This document shows positions 34,968 to 43,448 of a stretch of 64,000 bases of DNA, in pieces; position 1 is the stretch's first letter; every line of letters starts with the position of its first letter. The notes below the pieces were generated by a model. It searched no databases, had not been told where the DNA came from, and was given only the letters and a program-made list of their open reading frames with translations. The DNA comes from Cryptoclostridium sp964637365. Lineage in GTDB: Bacteria; Bacillota; Dehalobacteriia; UBA7702. Made by a program: the position numbers and the translations under genes. The DNA lies in NCBI GenBank assembly GCA_964637365.1, contig CAZWWH010000008.1, forward strand, positions 1-64,000, in the 5' to 3' direction.

Positions 34968-36740
34968 TTAGCGAGGGCCAAAGGTAGGACGGCCAAGCAA
35001 ATCACCAACCATTTTTTCCTTTGCCTGATAGGAGGTGTGGAAAAGGTGATGGGCTTTTTCACTATTGGGTTTTTCCAAAAATTCACGATAAACCGTTTTC
35101 ACAAAGGGATTGTCGTGGGACATACGGAGGGAAGAAATCTTATCCTCATCATACAGTGCCGCAGCGCGGAGACCGAAGACATCAGTGACGGCACGAACCT
35201 TGGCCGAAACAATGGGTTGTCCTCCACCGACCACACAGCCGCCGGGGCAGCCCATCACCTCAATGAATTGATAATCGCAGCGTCCGGCCTTGATATCCTC
35301 CAAAACTTCCTTGGCGGCGGCGGTACCGCTGACCACAACGCCCTTTAAGGTAACCTTGGGCAGCTTTACCTTAAATTCCTTCCGGCCCTGGCCGCGAACG
35401 GCAGTAAACTCGATATCCGAAAGGTTTTCCCCTTTCAGCACAGAACCTACGGTGCGGAGCGCTGCTTCCATCACGCCACCGCTGGCACCAAAGATAACAC
35501 CGGCGCCGGTAGCTTCACCGTAAGGTGCGTCGAAGCCTTCTTCCGGAAGAGCCACAAAATTGATTTGCTTTTCTTTTATCATCCGTGCCAGTTCTCTGGT
35601 AGTCAATACGGCATCCACATCACGGAGACCATCAGCTTCCATTTCCGGACGGTCGATTTCATATTTCTTAGCAATGCAGGGCATGACGGAAACATTATAA
35701 ATCTTTTGCGGGTCAATGCCCACTTTCTCAGCGTAATAAGTTTTGGTGATGGCTCCCAGCATCATATGAGGCGATTTGCAGCTGGAAAGATTGGGAATAA
35801 ATTCAGGATAATATTGTTCACAATACTTGACCCAACCAGGAGAACAGGAGGTAATCATGGGCAAAGTACCGCCGTTGTTCAGACGGTCCAGCAGTTCATA
35901 CCCCTCCTCCATAATGGTGAAGTCTGCACCAGTATCGGTATCAAAGACCTTATCAGCGCCAAGACGGCGAATGGCCGCCACCATTTTGCCAGTAACAGCA
36001 GTGCCAATGGGCAGACCGAATTCTTCCCCCAAAGCGGCACGGACTGCCGGCGCAGTCTGGAATACTACATAGCGGTCGGGGTCGTTTATGGCCTTCCATA
36101 CTCGGGCAGTGTGATCTTTTTCATAAAGGGCGCCGGTGGGGCAGGCTTCGATGCATTGTCCACAGTTAATGCAGGCCACATCGGCCAAGGATTTGTCGTA
36201 AATGGAGCCAATGGAGGTCGCAAAGCCACGGCCTTTGGCCTGAATGACAGAGATTCCCTGCATCTGGCAGGCACTGACACAGCGGCGGCAGACAATACAT
36301 TTGTTATTGTCCCGAACAATAGCGGGAGAAAGGTCGTCGATTTTATATTGAATATTTTCCCCTTCATAAGGCAGAGAAGAAACATTCAATTCTTCTGCCA
36401 GCTGTCGCAATTCGCAGTTACCATTCCGTTTACAAATATAGCAACGGGCGTCATGGTTAGAAAGAATCAGCTCCAAAACGTCCTTTCTGGCCTTTAATAC
36501 CACAGGAGTACTTGTATAGACCTCCAGCCCTTCGCTGACAGGATAGACGCAGGAGGCCTGAAGGGAACGAGTTCCCACCACCTCTACCAGGCAAAAACGG
36601 CAAGCACCGATTTCATTGCTATCCTTCAAATAACAAAGCGTGGGGATGTGAATGCCGTTTTCTCTGGCAGCATCCAACACAGTATAATTCTCGGGAACGG
36701 AAAAGTCCTTCCCGTCAATTTTAATATTTACACATTCCAT
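34968..36740 (-). CDS. hndD: [FeFe] hydrogenase catalytic subunit, NAD(P)H-linked, copy 2 (in the element)
   Basis: A 590-aa hydrogenase from ATG 36740, chosen for the GGGAGGGTGAAATC ribosome site; a frame extending to 36785 overlaps hndC. It has the same architecture as the copy at 371-2092: a [2Fe-2S] domain (CYLKDSNEIGACRFC), His-Cys3 (HDARCYICKRNGNC), two [4Fe-4S] clusters (CIVCRRCVSAC; CINCGQCIEACP), and the H-cluster motifs TSCSPGW, MPCIAKKYE and MGCPGGCVVGGG. The sequences differ throughout, so they are not a recent duplicate. Encoded within the cotJC element and under a sigma-54 promoter, it would be lost from the mother cell if the element is excised. Confidence 0.93.
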   Translation of the reverse strand: MECVNIKIDGKDFSVPENYTVLDAARENGIHIPTLCYLKDSNEIGACRFCLVEVVGTRSLQASCVYPVSEGLEVYTSTPVVLKARKDVLELILSNHDARCYICKRNGNCELRQLAEELNVSSLPYEGENIQYKIDDLSPAIVRDNNKCIVCRRCVSACQMQGISVIQAKGRGFATSIGSIYDKSLADVACINCGQCIEACPTGALYEKDHTARVWKAINDPDRYVVFQTAPAVRAALGEEFGLPIGTAVTGKMVAAIRRLGADKVFDTDTGADFTIMEEGYELLDRLNNGGTLPMITSCSPGWVKYCEQYYPEFIPNLSSCKSPHMMLGAITKTYYAEKVGIDPQKIYNVSVMPCIAKKYEIDRPEMEADGLRDVDAVLTTRELARMIKEKQINFVALPEEGFDAPYGEATGAGVIFGASGGVMEAALRTVGSVLKGENLSDIEFTAVRGQGRKEFKVKLPKVTLKGVVVSGTAAAKEVLEDIKAGRCDYQFIEVMGCPGGCVVGGGQPIVSAKVRAVTDVFGLRAAALYDEDKISSLRMSHDNPFVKTVYREFLEKPNSEKAHHLFHTSYQAKEKMVGDLLGRPTFGPR

Positions 36741-36754
36741 GATTTCACCCTCCC

Positions 36755-38626
36755 TTATTTTCTGTAAATGGCTCCAGGCTTGCATTTATCCATACAGGAT
36801 CCGCACTTAATGCACTTTGTTTGGTCAATGGTATGAGGTTCTTTTTTACCGCCGCTGATGGCGTTGACAGGACAAGCCTTGGCGCAGGCTGTGCAGCCTT
36901 TACATTTTTCTTCATCAATATAGTAACGAATCAGGGATTTACAAACGCCGGCAGGGCATTTTTCATCACGGATATGGGCTTCATATTCATCGCGGAAATA
37001 ATGGATGGTGCTGAGGACGGGATTGGGCGCGGACTGGCCTAAGCCACAGAGAGCAGAGGTTTGAATGGTGTCCGCCAAGCCTTCCAGACGTTCCAAATCC
37101 TCTGGACGACCATTACCGCTGATGATTTTTTCTAAAATTTCATACATCCTCTTGGTGCCGATGCGACAGGGAGAACACTTGCCACAGCTTTCATCCACAG
37201 TGAAATCAAGGAAAAATTTAGCAATATCCACCATGCAATTGTCTTCGTCCATAACAATAAGACCACCGGACCCCATCATAGAGCCAATTTCCATCAAGGT
37301 TTCATACTCAATGGGGGTGTCAATGAGATGGGCGGGAATACAACCGCCGGAGGGACCGCCAGTTTGCGCTGCTTTAAAGGCCTTTCCATTGGGAATGCCG
37401 CCGCCAATATCGTAGACCACTTCCCGCAGGGTAGTGCCCATAGGTACTTCCACCAGCCCAGTATTATTGATTTTACCGCCCAGGGCAAAAACTTTGGTGC
37501 CGGTGGAATGCTCGGTGCCAATGGAACGGAACCAATCGGCGCCACGGAGAAGGATGGCGGGAATGTTTGCATAGGTTTCCACATTATTCAGCACCGTGGG
37601 TTTATGAAAAATACCTTTCTCCACAGGGAAGGGAGGACGAGGCCTGGGTTCCCCACGGTGTCCCATGATAGAGGTCATCAGCGCGGTTTCCTCACCACAG
37701 ACAAAGGCCCCCGCACCGAGTCGAATTTCCAGAGTAAAATCAAAGCCGGAGCCTAAAATATTTTTGCCCAACAGACCGTACTCCGTGGCTTGGGCAATGG
37801 CTTTATTTAAGCGCTGCACTGCTGTGGGATATTCGGCGCGGACGTAGATAAAGCCGCGATTGGCGCCGATAACATATGCGGCAATGGCCATGGCCTCAAT
37901 CAAGCTATGCGGATCCCCCTCCAAAACGGAACGATCCATAAAGGCGCCAGGATCCCCTTCGTCAGCGTTGCAGGCTACATATTTTTGTTCGGCATCGGCC
38001 TGATAGGCGAATTGCCATTTCATCCCCGTAGGGAAACCGGCGCCGCCGCGGCCGCGAATACCGGATTTTTTCACTTCAGCCAAAACCTGCTCTCTGGTCA
38101 TATCGTGGACGGCCTTATAAAGAGCCTGATAACCATCGCAGGCAATGTATTCATCAATACTTTCCGGGTCGATGACACCGCAATTTCGCATGGCGATGCG
38201 AAGCTGACGCTTAAAGAAGTCCACTTCATCCAGGGAGAGAAGGGTTTCCTTCCCTTCCCTTGATTCGGTACTGCCGATGACGTAATCTAAAACCGGTTCG
38301 CCGCCAACCAGGTGTTTTTCTACCACTTCCAAGGCTTTTTCCGAATTCATTTTTACATAGGTCACTTTGCCGCCGTCGGGTCCATAGACCTCAACGAGAG
38401 GTTCCAGACGGCAAACACCGATACAGCCGGTTTGAGTCACCGTTACCTGATCTAAGTCGCGTTTTTTTACCTCTACCGCTAAAGTTTCCAGCACGGGACG
38501 GGCCCCTGCCGCAATGCCACAAGTGGCCATCCCCACGACGACACGGTATCCGCCATTGGCGCGTCTTTGCTCATTTTCATCCAGAACTCTATCTTTGATC
38601 GCCAATAATTGAGCTAAATTTTTCAT
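36755..38626 (-). CDS. hndC: NuoF-like flavoprotein subunit of hydrogenase, long form with ferredoxin domain, copy 2
   Basis: A 623-aa subunit with three parts: an N-terminal thioredoxin-like [2Fe-2S] domain (residues 1-110, cysteines in MATCGIAAG, TGCIGVCRLEP); a NuoF core with RGRGGAGFPTGMKWQ, CNADEGDPGAFMDR and ESCGKCSPCRIG; and a C-terminal two-[4Fe-4S] ferredoxin domain (CKGCTACAKACP, CIKCGSCMDKCK). This is the HndB+HndC fusion found in bifurcating hydrogenases. The chosen ATG at 38626 has GGTGA upstream; a GTG three codons earlier is possible. The extra clusters, absent from copy 1, suggest ferredoxin coupling. Confidence 0.92.
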   Translation of the reverse strand: MKNLAQLLAIKDRVLDENEQRRANGGYRVVVGMATCGIAAGARPVLETLAVEVKKRDLDQVTVTQTGCIGVCRLEPLVEVYGPDGGKVTYVKMNSEKALEVVEKHLVGGEPVLDYVIGSTESREGKETLLSLDEVDFFKRQLRIAMRNCGVIDPESIDEYIACDGYQALYKAVHDMTREQVLAEVKKSGIRGRGGAGFPTGMKWQFAYQADAEQKYVACNADEGDPGAFMDRSVLEGDPHSLIEAMAIAAYVIGANRGFIYVRAEYPTAVQRLNKAIAQATEYGLLGKNILGSGFDFTLEIRLGAGAFVCGEETALMTSIMGHRGEPRPRPPFPVEKGIFHKPTVLNNVETYANIPAILLRGADWFRSIGTEHSTGTKVFALGGKINNTGLVEVPMGTTLREVVYDIGGGIPNGKAFKAAQTGGPSGGCIPAHLIDTPIEYETLMEIGSMMGSGGLIVMDEDNCMVDIAKFFLDFTVDESCGKCSPCRIGTKRMYEILEKIISGNGRPEDLERLEGLADTIQTSALCGLGQSAPNPVLSTIHYFRDEYEAHIRDEKCPAGVCKSLIRYYIDEEKCKGCTACAKACPVNAISGGKKEPHTIDQTKCIKCGSCMDKCKPGAIYRK

Positions 38627-38740
38627 ACTTTTCACCGCTTTCTAATTTCATTAAGAATTGTGGGAAACAGATTTTTCCACCATAAGCTGGATATCCTCTG
38701 ATGGTTTGGAATGCCAAATCAGAGAACAATCAAAAGCCTC

Positions 38741-39226
38741 TTATTGAAATTTTGCCAAAATTTCGTCAACATCTTCAGGTTGTACTTTGCTGAAGACTTC
38801 GTCGTTGACGGTCACTGCCGGCGCAAGGCCGCAAGCTCCGATGCAGCGGGTGGCCTCAATAGAAAATTTACCGTCGGCGGTGGTTTCCCCGGCTTTGATG
38901 CGAAGCTTGTCCTTTAAGCGTTCCAGCACCAAGTCAGAGCCTTTGACATAGCAAGCGGTTCCCAAGCATACGGAGACTTTGTATTTCCCCGTAGGCCGCA
39001 AAGAGAATCTGGAATAAAAAGTAACGACGCCATAAACTTCGGAAATGGGCACATCAAGACGGTCGGAAATAATCCGCATCGCGTCATAGGGCACAAAACC
39101 AAAGGAATCCTGAATGTCGTGAAGGATGGGAATTAAATTTCCCTTGGTGTTCTTATGAGACGCCACAAAGGCTTCCACCTTCGCGACGTCTTCTTTGGTC
39201 AATTGGTCCTTCTGACATTGACACAT
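38741..39226 (-). CDS. hndA: NuoE-like [2Fe-2S] subunit of hydrogenase, copy 2
   Basis: A 161-aa thioredoxin-fold [2Fe-2S] protein, first gene of the second hnd operon. The ligand cysteines are in VCLGTACYVKG (about residue 87) and RCIGACGLAP (about residue 127). The segment PISEVYGVVTFYSRFSL is typical of NuoE. A GGGGGGTATGC site lies before the ATG. It is 76 bp downstream of the sigma-54 promoter. The 114-bp gap to hndC has no gene. Confidence 0.92.
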   Translation of the reverse strand: MCQCQKDQLTKEDVAKVEAFVASHKNTKGNLIPILHDIQDSFGFVPYDAMRIISDRLDVPISEVYGVVTFYSRFSLRPTGKYKVSVCLGTACYVKGSDLVLERLKDKLRIKAGETTADGKFSIEATRCIGACGLAPAVTVNDEVFSKVQPEDVDEILAKFQ

Positions 39227-39301
39227 ATTGCATACCCCCCTGTTTTCTGTCGTAAAGGACGATGCAAAAGCCCTTTACTCTTCTATATTTAACCTTTTAT
39301 A

Positions 39302-39318
39302 TTGCAAAAATCATGCCG
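39302..39318 (-). promoter_or_regulatory. sigma-54 promoter of the element-borne hydrogenase operon
   Basis: The minus strand reads CGGCATGATTTTTGCAA. From GGCAT to TTGCAA it is identical to the promoter at 28049-28065. The element operon therefore seems wired to the same sigma-54 regulon. About 260 bp of gene-free AT-rich DNA separate it from the 45-aa frame on the other strand. Confidence 0.8.
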
Positions 39319-39578
39319 AACAAAATAATCCACTTCAAAGTCATAAAAGAATTATAGAACCCATCGATTCAACAAATGATTATGCAAAAATCAAAAAATA
39401 TTACCAAAACATTTCGTCCAAATCCCACGAATAACGGCGATTCCGTATTTTTATTTCTTGCATAAAAGTGAATAATTAATGATTGATTTCTAACAAAAAG
39501 TTTTTTATCATCATTCCGGGAATATCAAAAATTCTGCTGCAATAAAATTTCATAAGTCAAAAATGAAAGGAGCAGATC

Positions 39579-39716
39579 ATGAATCCGCAAGAACCTTCCT
39601 TTGTGCCACCCAACATTCCCCAGCAAGAGAAGGAATTATTTCATACAGTATTTCTGAATCGCATTTGTGCGATTCTCTATGGCAAAGGTTTGATCCCCTA
39701 CGAGGCCACGAAATGA
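39579..39716 (+). CDS. 45-aa protein upstream of and overlapping the recombinase
   Basis: A short frame starting ATG 39579 behind GAAAGGAGCAGATC, a much better ribosome site than the recombinase has. It reads NPQEPSFVPPNIPQQEKEL then FHTVFLNRICAILYGKG and ends at a TGA overlapping the recombinase ATG, so translation of the two is coupled. I do not recognise it. Its size and position suggest a regulator of the recombinase or a recombination directionality factor, but this is inference. Confidence 0.65.
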   Translation: MNPQEPSFVPPNIPQQEKELFHTVFLNRICAILYGKGLIPYEATK

Positions 39717-41170
39717 TGAAAGAGAAGGCCGCCGCATACTGCCGAATCTCTACAGACCGCGACCAACAGCTCAACTCCCTCACCAATCAAAAAAACTTTT
39801 TCCAACAATACATCACCGCCCATCCCCAGTGGGAATTGACGGAAATTTTTTATGATGAAGGAGTCAGCGGTACATCCACACAGAAACGCACAGGATTTCG
39901 ACGCATGATGGCTGGAGCAGAACAAGGAGACTTTTCCATTCTTCTTATCAAAGAAGTGAGCCGTTTTTCCCGCAATACTCTGGACACATTAGCTTATCTG
40001 AGGCAGCTCAAAGCCATGGGGATTCGGGTCATTTTTACAGGCGAGAACATCGACACAGCCGAAGAAGACGGCGAACTGAGACTGGCCCTGATGGGAATCA
40101 TCGCCCAAGAAGAAAGCCGCAAAATTTCCAGCCGTGTCAAATGGGGACAAAAGCGCAGTATGGAACGGGGCATTGTCTTTGGCACCAGAGAAATGACAGG
40201 GTATCGTGTCCAAAACAAAGCGGAAATGGCGATTATTCCCCAAGAAGCCGCTTTGGTACGGCGGATTTTCCACCTTTATACCGAGGAAAAGCTGAGTTTT
40301 GGCGCCATTGCGCAGCGTCTTACCGAATTACGGGAGCCACCGCCCCAAGGAGAACAATGGCACCCCTCCACCATTTGGCGCATCCTCCATAATGAAAAAT
40401 ATGTAGGGGACCTTTGCCAGGGAAAGACCTGCACGCCAAATTTTCTCGATCACCGGCGATGCAGTAGAAATTCCGAGGAACAGACCCTCATCCCCCATCA
40501 TCACCCTGCCATCATTTCCCAGGAATTATGGGAAAAAGCCCAAGAGGAACACGCCCGGCGGAAGGCCGCCCCCAAATCTCAAAGCGCCGCACATCCCTAT
40601 GGAGGAAAAATTTTTTGCCGTCAATGCGGTATGCCGATGCAACGCCGTTGTGACAAAAGAAAGGACGGCACCTTGTCAATGCTATGGCGTTGTCCCCAGG
40701 GACACGGTAGTGTCAACCACAAAGTACTGTATCGGTGCGGGGAACTTCTCAGAAACTGTATGGCGCTTTCCGTTTCCGAGCTCCATCAAGGACTAAAACG
40801 GCGTCTGAACCTTTGCAATAAAGCCGCAGACTCACGCCATCATCAAAAAGAACGACTCATCGACCTATATATCAGCGGGCTCATAACCAAAGAGGAATTG
40901 GCGGCCCGTCAAAATAAGCTGAAAGCAGAATCCCGCCCCCAAGAAATCACAATCCGTCCGGAACAGATTCAGGAGGAGTTGGAATCTGCCCTGAGCATGA
41001 TGATTCGCCGTGTGGAGTATGAGAAAAATACGCTTCAATTCTATTTTCAGCATCCCGCGCTCAGGGGCTACGAATTTTCCTACCGTACGCAAGGACGTGG
41101 CAAGAATTATCAGGTTTCCATTGACACTATGAAACCATTGGATAGCGGTGTTTTTTCATTGCGCCAGTAG
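39713..41170 (+). CDS. large serine recombinase (SpoIVCA-like)
   Basis: Site-specific recombinase of 485 aa from ATG 39713 (a second ATG follows at once). The N-terminal resolvase domain has the catalytic Ser in AAYCRISTDRDQQ (S13) and the Arg-rich active-site segment KEVSRFSRNTLDTLAYLR (about residue 80). A recombinase domain covers residues about 165-265 (FGAIAQRLTELREPP, STIWRILHNEKYVGDL), then a zinc-ribbon (FCRQCGMPMQRRC) and a coiled-coil region. This is the SpoIVCA/phage-integrase large serine family. The stop TAG (41168-41170) is part of the right attachment core, so the gene abuts the element border. It presumably excises the element to restore cotJC; a plausible mother-cell promoter was not found with confidence. 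Confidence 0.93.
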   Translation: MMKEKAAAYCRISTDRDQQLNSLTNQKNFFQQYITAHPQWELTEIFYDEGVSGTSTQKRTGFRRMMAGAEQGDFSILLIKEVSRFSRNTLDTLAYLRQLKAMGIRVIFTGENIDTAEEDGELRLALMGIIAQEESRKISSRVKWGQKRSMERGIVFGTREMTGYRVQNKAEMAIIPQEAALVRRIFHLYTEEKLSFGAIAQRLTELREPPPQGEQWHPSTIWRILHNEKYVGDLCQGKTCTPNFLDHRRCSRNSEEQTLIPHHHPAIISQELWEKAQEEHARRKAAPKSQSAAHPYGGKIFCRQCGMPMQRRCDKRKDGTLSMLWRCPQGHGSVNHKVLYRCGELLRNCMALSVSELHQGLKRRLNLCNKAADSRHHQKERLIDLYISGLITKEELAARQNKLKAESRPQEITIRPEQIQEELESALSMMIRRVEYEKNTLQFYFQHPALRGYEFSYRTQGRGKNYQVSIDTMKPLDSGVFSLRQ

Positions 41171-41179
41171 GTACAGAAG
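41162..41179 (+). other. right attachment site of the cotJC element
   Basis: CGCCAGTAGGTACAGAAG. TAGGTA (41168-41173) is shared with the left site; flanking bases differ immediately on both sides, as expected for serine-recombinase attL/attR with a short core. The following bases encode cotJC codons Thr-Glu-Glu. Confidence 0.8.
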
Positions 41180-41583
41180 AATTAGCCCACATGGAAATGA
41201 TTTCCGCGATGGTTCACCAGCTTACCAGAAAAATGACCATTGAAGAAATTAAGGAAGCGGGATTTGACAAATACTTCGTGGACCATACCAATGGAGTATA
41301 CCCTATTTCTGCTGCGGGAGTTCCCTTTACCATGACCTATCTGGAGGTTAAGGGCGATCCCATTGCCGACCTCAACGAAGATATGGCTGCGGAACAAAAA
41401 GCCCGTGTAACTTACGATAATATCCTACGTCTCGTCGATGACCCCGATATTCTGGGCCCCATCCGTTTCCTTCGGGAACGGGAAATCGTCCACTATCAAA
41501 GATTTGGCGAAAGCCTTCGTATTGTGCAAGACAATCTCGATGCGAAAAACTTCTATGCCTTCAATCCTTCCTTCGATAAATGA
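41174..41583 (+). CDS. cotJC: cotJC 3' segment (after the intervening element)
   Basis: The remaining 135 codons of CotJC: TEELAHMEMISAMVHQLTRK, later GVPFTMTYLEVKGDPIADLN and EDMAAEQKARVTYDNILRLVDDP, ending FNPSFDK. The conserved Glu and His of the manganese-catalase site lie in TEELAHME and in the EQKAR helix. As it stands it has no start signal of its own apart from internal ATGs (first at 41191) without a good ribosome site. Sequence is undamaged, which argues it is still expressed after rearrangement. Confidence 0.88.
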
Positions 41584-41587
41584 ACCA

Positions 41588-41626
41588 AAACAAAAGGGTC
41601 CATGGATTTTTCTCCATAGACCCTTT
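41588..41626. terminator. shared terminator of cotJC and spoIID
   Basis: AAGGGTCCATGGA and TCCATAGACCCTT arms with A- and T-runs on both sides, between two convergent genes. Confidence 0.85.
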
Positions 41627-41630
41627 TTAA

Positions 41631-42617
41631 TCACCGTTTACCGGACTCCAAAACTGTTAAAACGCAGCCTGGATAATAATGTGATAAAATTTCTTCAAAA
41701 CTATAGCCCTCTTTCGCCATGCCATTGGCGCCGTGCTGGCAAAGCCCCACGCCGTGTCCGTAGCCCACAGTGGAAATGGACAGGATACCATCATGGAGTT
41801 CAAAGGAAACATTGGTGGAATTCAACCCCAGCTTTTGGCGGAACTCCGTACCGTCCCAAAGAGTGCCTCCATAGGATACTTTTGCCGCCCGGCCGCTATC
41901 AGTTTGTGATTGAACCACTGGCACCTCCCCTGGGGAGGCGGTACACCGCAGCACACCGTCATTCAGTTTGGCCGTAGCCTCCTGGGGGGAAAGCTCTATG
42001 GTTTCCTGATAGCGGGGGGCATCAGTATCCCAAGAGCAATCCACACTGACTAAGTAGGGATAAGCCTCCCCCCAAACCTCCTCTGCCGATGCGGTTTTAC
42101 CGCCACAGGTAGAATGAAAATAGGTTTTGGCCAAGGCGCCCTCATAGCAAAGTACCATCCCCTGCGTTTCTGTCACAGCCTGAGAGAGCCGCGATTCCTT
42201 GGCAGAGAAATCCTCCTGCCATCGTTCCCTCCGCTGAGCTTCATCGTAATATGCCTGGCAGCAGCGGTAGTCATCGCAAAGGGGATAACCGGCTTGGAGC
42301 TTTGCCTCCGTGTAAGTACGGGCTGCCACAGCCTGGGCTTTTAATGCCTCCTCCTGAAAGTCAGGAGAAACCTCCGCCGCCAGAACCCCAACCAGATAGT
42401 CTTCCAGTCCCAATTCCTCCACTGTGCCATCACTCCGCTGCAAAGAGATCGTGGTTTGAGAGGAGGGCATGGTTCCCTCCAAGGCACCTGGCGGTTGTTC
42501 CCACATGGTCGTTTTCTGATGAAAATTGCAAAACAACGCCAAAGCCACAGCGCCCAAACAAAGGAAAAACACCGCAGTGATTCTCCTGCGGTGACATTTT
42601 TTTTGATAGTTTCTCAA
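41631..42617 (-). CDS. spoIID: stage II sporulation protein D
   Basis: Lytic transglycosylase of the SpoIID family, needed for engulfment of the forespore (328 aa). A cytoplasmic basic start (KKCHRRR) and one membrane segment (residues about 12-30) anchor it. The enzymatic domain has AAEVSPDFQEEALKAQAVAARTY (about residue 95) and YFHSTCGGKTASAEEVWG (about residue 165), ending GYGHGVGLCQHGANGMA. TTG start with GGAGGAGG upstream. Gene order ywmB-spoIID next to atp is that of Bacillus and many spore formers. Confidence 0.93.
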   Translation of the reverse strand: MRNYQKKCHRRRITAVFFLCLGAVALALFCNFHQKTTMWEQPPGALEGTMPSSQTTISLQRSDGTVEELGLEDYLVGVLAAEVSPDFQEEALKAQAVAARTYTEAKLQAGYPLCDDYRCCQAYYDEAQRRERWQEDFSAKESRLSQAVTETQGMVLCYEGALAKTYFHSTCGGKTASAEEVWGEAYPYLVSVDCSWDTDAPRYQETIELSPQEATAKLNDGVLRCTASPGEVPVVQSQTDSGRAAKVSYGGTLWDGTEFRQKLGLNSTNVSFELHDGILSISTVGYGHGVGLCQHGANGMAKEGYSFEEILSHYYPGCVLTVLESGKR

Positions 42618-42656
42618 AAAGCCACCTCCTCCCTATATTTTATGGAAGTGGCTCCC

Positions 42657-43448
42657 TTAATATTCCGAAAACACCAGAGGAGTCCCCAAATAGAAACAGG
42701 TTTCATCAACAACTTCATTGTCAAACATAGCGATTTGCATATTGATGGTCTGGCCATTGGAGGTAACACTTCGAGTTAAGCCGGGACAATAGCCGCTTTG
42801 ACTCAGGTAAGTTTCATTTTCTACTCCCTCCAGAATCTCCCCTCCTACGGAATGAAATACTAATTCTGAAACAGATAACTTCTCTTTCATGGTGAGAATG
42901 GTATCAAAATTCCCGGAAAGAAGAAGGCTGGTTTCGCCAGCTCCCCCCACAGCCGAAAAGAGAGACTCGGCTTTTTTACCGATAGCGGCTACCGCGGCTA
43001 AATCATTTTCCTCCGTTAAGTTTACAATAAGGTAGGTTTCCGCAGTCCCATCGGTATCGCTGATGCTTTGAATCACCAAATCTACGGTATAACCATCGTC
43101 GGTGGTACCTTCGGCGGTAATGCCAACGTTATAATCATCTTTATAGGTGGTAGTGTTAATTCTTACCTGGCTGCCCAAAACCTCTAAGGCCTTAGTGTAG
43201 AGGTCCTTGATGTCATCCAATGTTGTGGCTGTGGCAGGAAGGGTTCCCCAACTTTGAGCTGTGACGCCGCTAAATTGTGCGCCACTGTTTTCAAAGGCGG
43301 TAATGAGGGTATCCTCGGCGCCACTAGCTGTTTCGCTGGTACGAGGCAAAAAATATACCACAAATGCCAGAAGTATCACCGTCAGCCCCACGGCAACGGA
43401 AAGCCAAGTCATTTTTTTATTCCAAAAGCGTCGTTTGGTAGAATCCAT
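42657..43448 (-). CDS. ywmB: YwmB-like protein
   Basis: A 263-aa membrane-anchored protein of the YwmB (TATA-box-binding-protein-like) family. ATG 43448 with AAAAGGGAGTGATAGT upstream; one hydrophobic segment at residues 13-32. The soluble part contains GTLPATATTLDDIKDLYTKA and DDYNVGITAEGTTDDGY. Assignment rests on the length, topology and position beside spoIID and the atp operon, where ywmB is found in Bacillus. Function is not established. Confidence 0.7.
   Translation of the reverse strand: MDSTKRRFWNKKMTWLSVAVGLTVILLAFVVYFLPRTSETASGAEDTLITAFENSGAQFSGVTAQSWGTLPATATTLDDIKDLYTKALEVLGSQVRINTTTYKDDYNVGITAEGTTDDGYTVDLVIQSISDTDGTAETYLIVNLTEENDLAAVAAIGKKAESLFSAVGGAGETSLLLSGNFDTILTMKEKLSVSELVFHSVGGEILEGVENETYLSQSGYCPGLTRSVTSNGQTINMQIAMFDNEVVDETCFYLGTPLVFSEY

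Larger units (their letters stand above)
34737..41173 (+). mobile_element. 6.43-kb skin-like recombinase element interrupting cotJC, carrying an [FeFe] hydrogenase operon
   Basis: DNA between two TAGGTA copies splits cotJC. Removal of one copy plus the intervening 6431 bp joins ALTDIG to TEELAHMEM in frame. It contains, left to right, a short terminator, hndD-hndC-hndA on the minus strand with a sigma-54 promoter, a 45-aa reading frame and a large serine recombinase on the plus strand whose stop codon lies in the right TAGGTA. This is the layout of sporulation-gene intervening elements such as skin in sigK, where a large serine recombinase at the edge excises the DNA in the mother cell. There are no phage structural genes. 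Confidence 0.88.

Noticed and set aside
38741..39226. hndA copies as a recent duplication of one operon
   Set aside because: The two sets differ strongly in sequence and domain make-up, so they are distinct paralogues or separately acquired.
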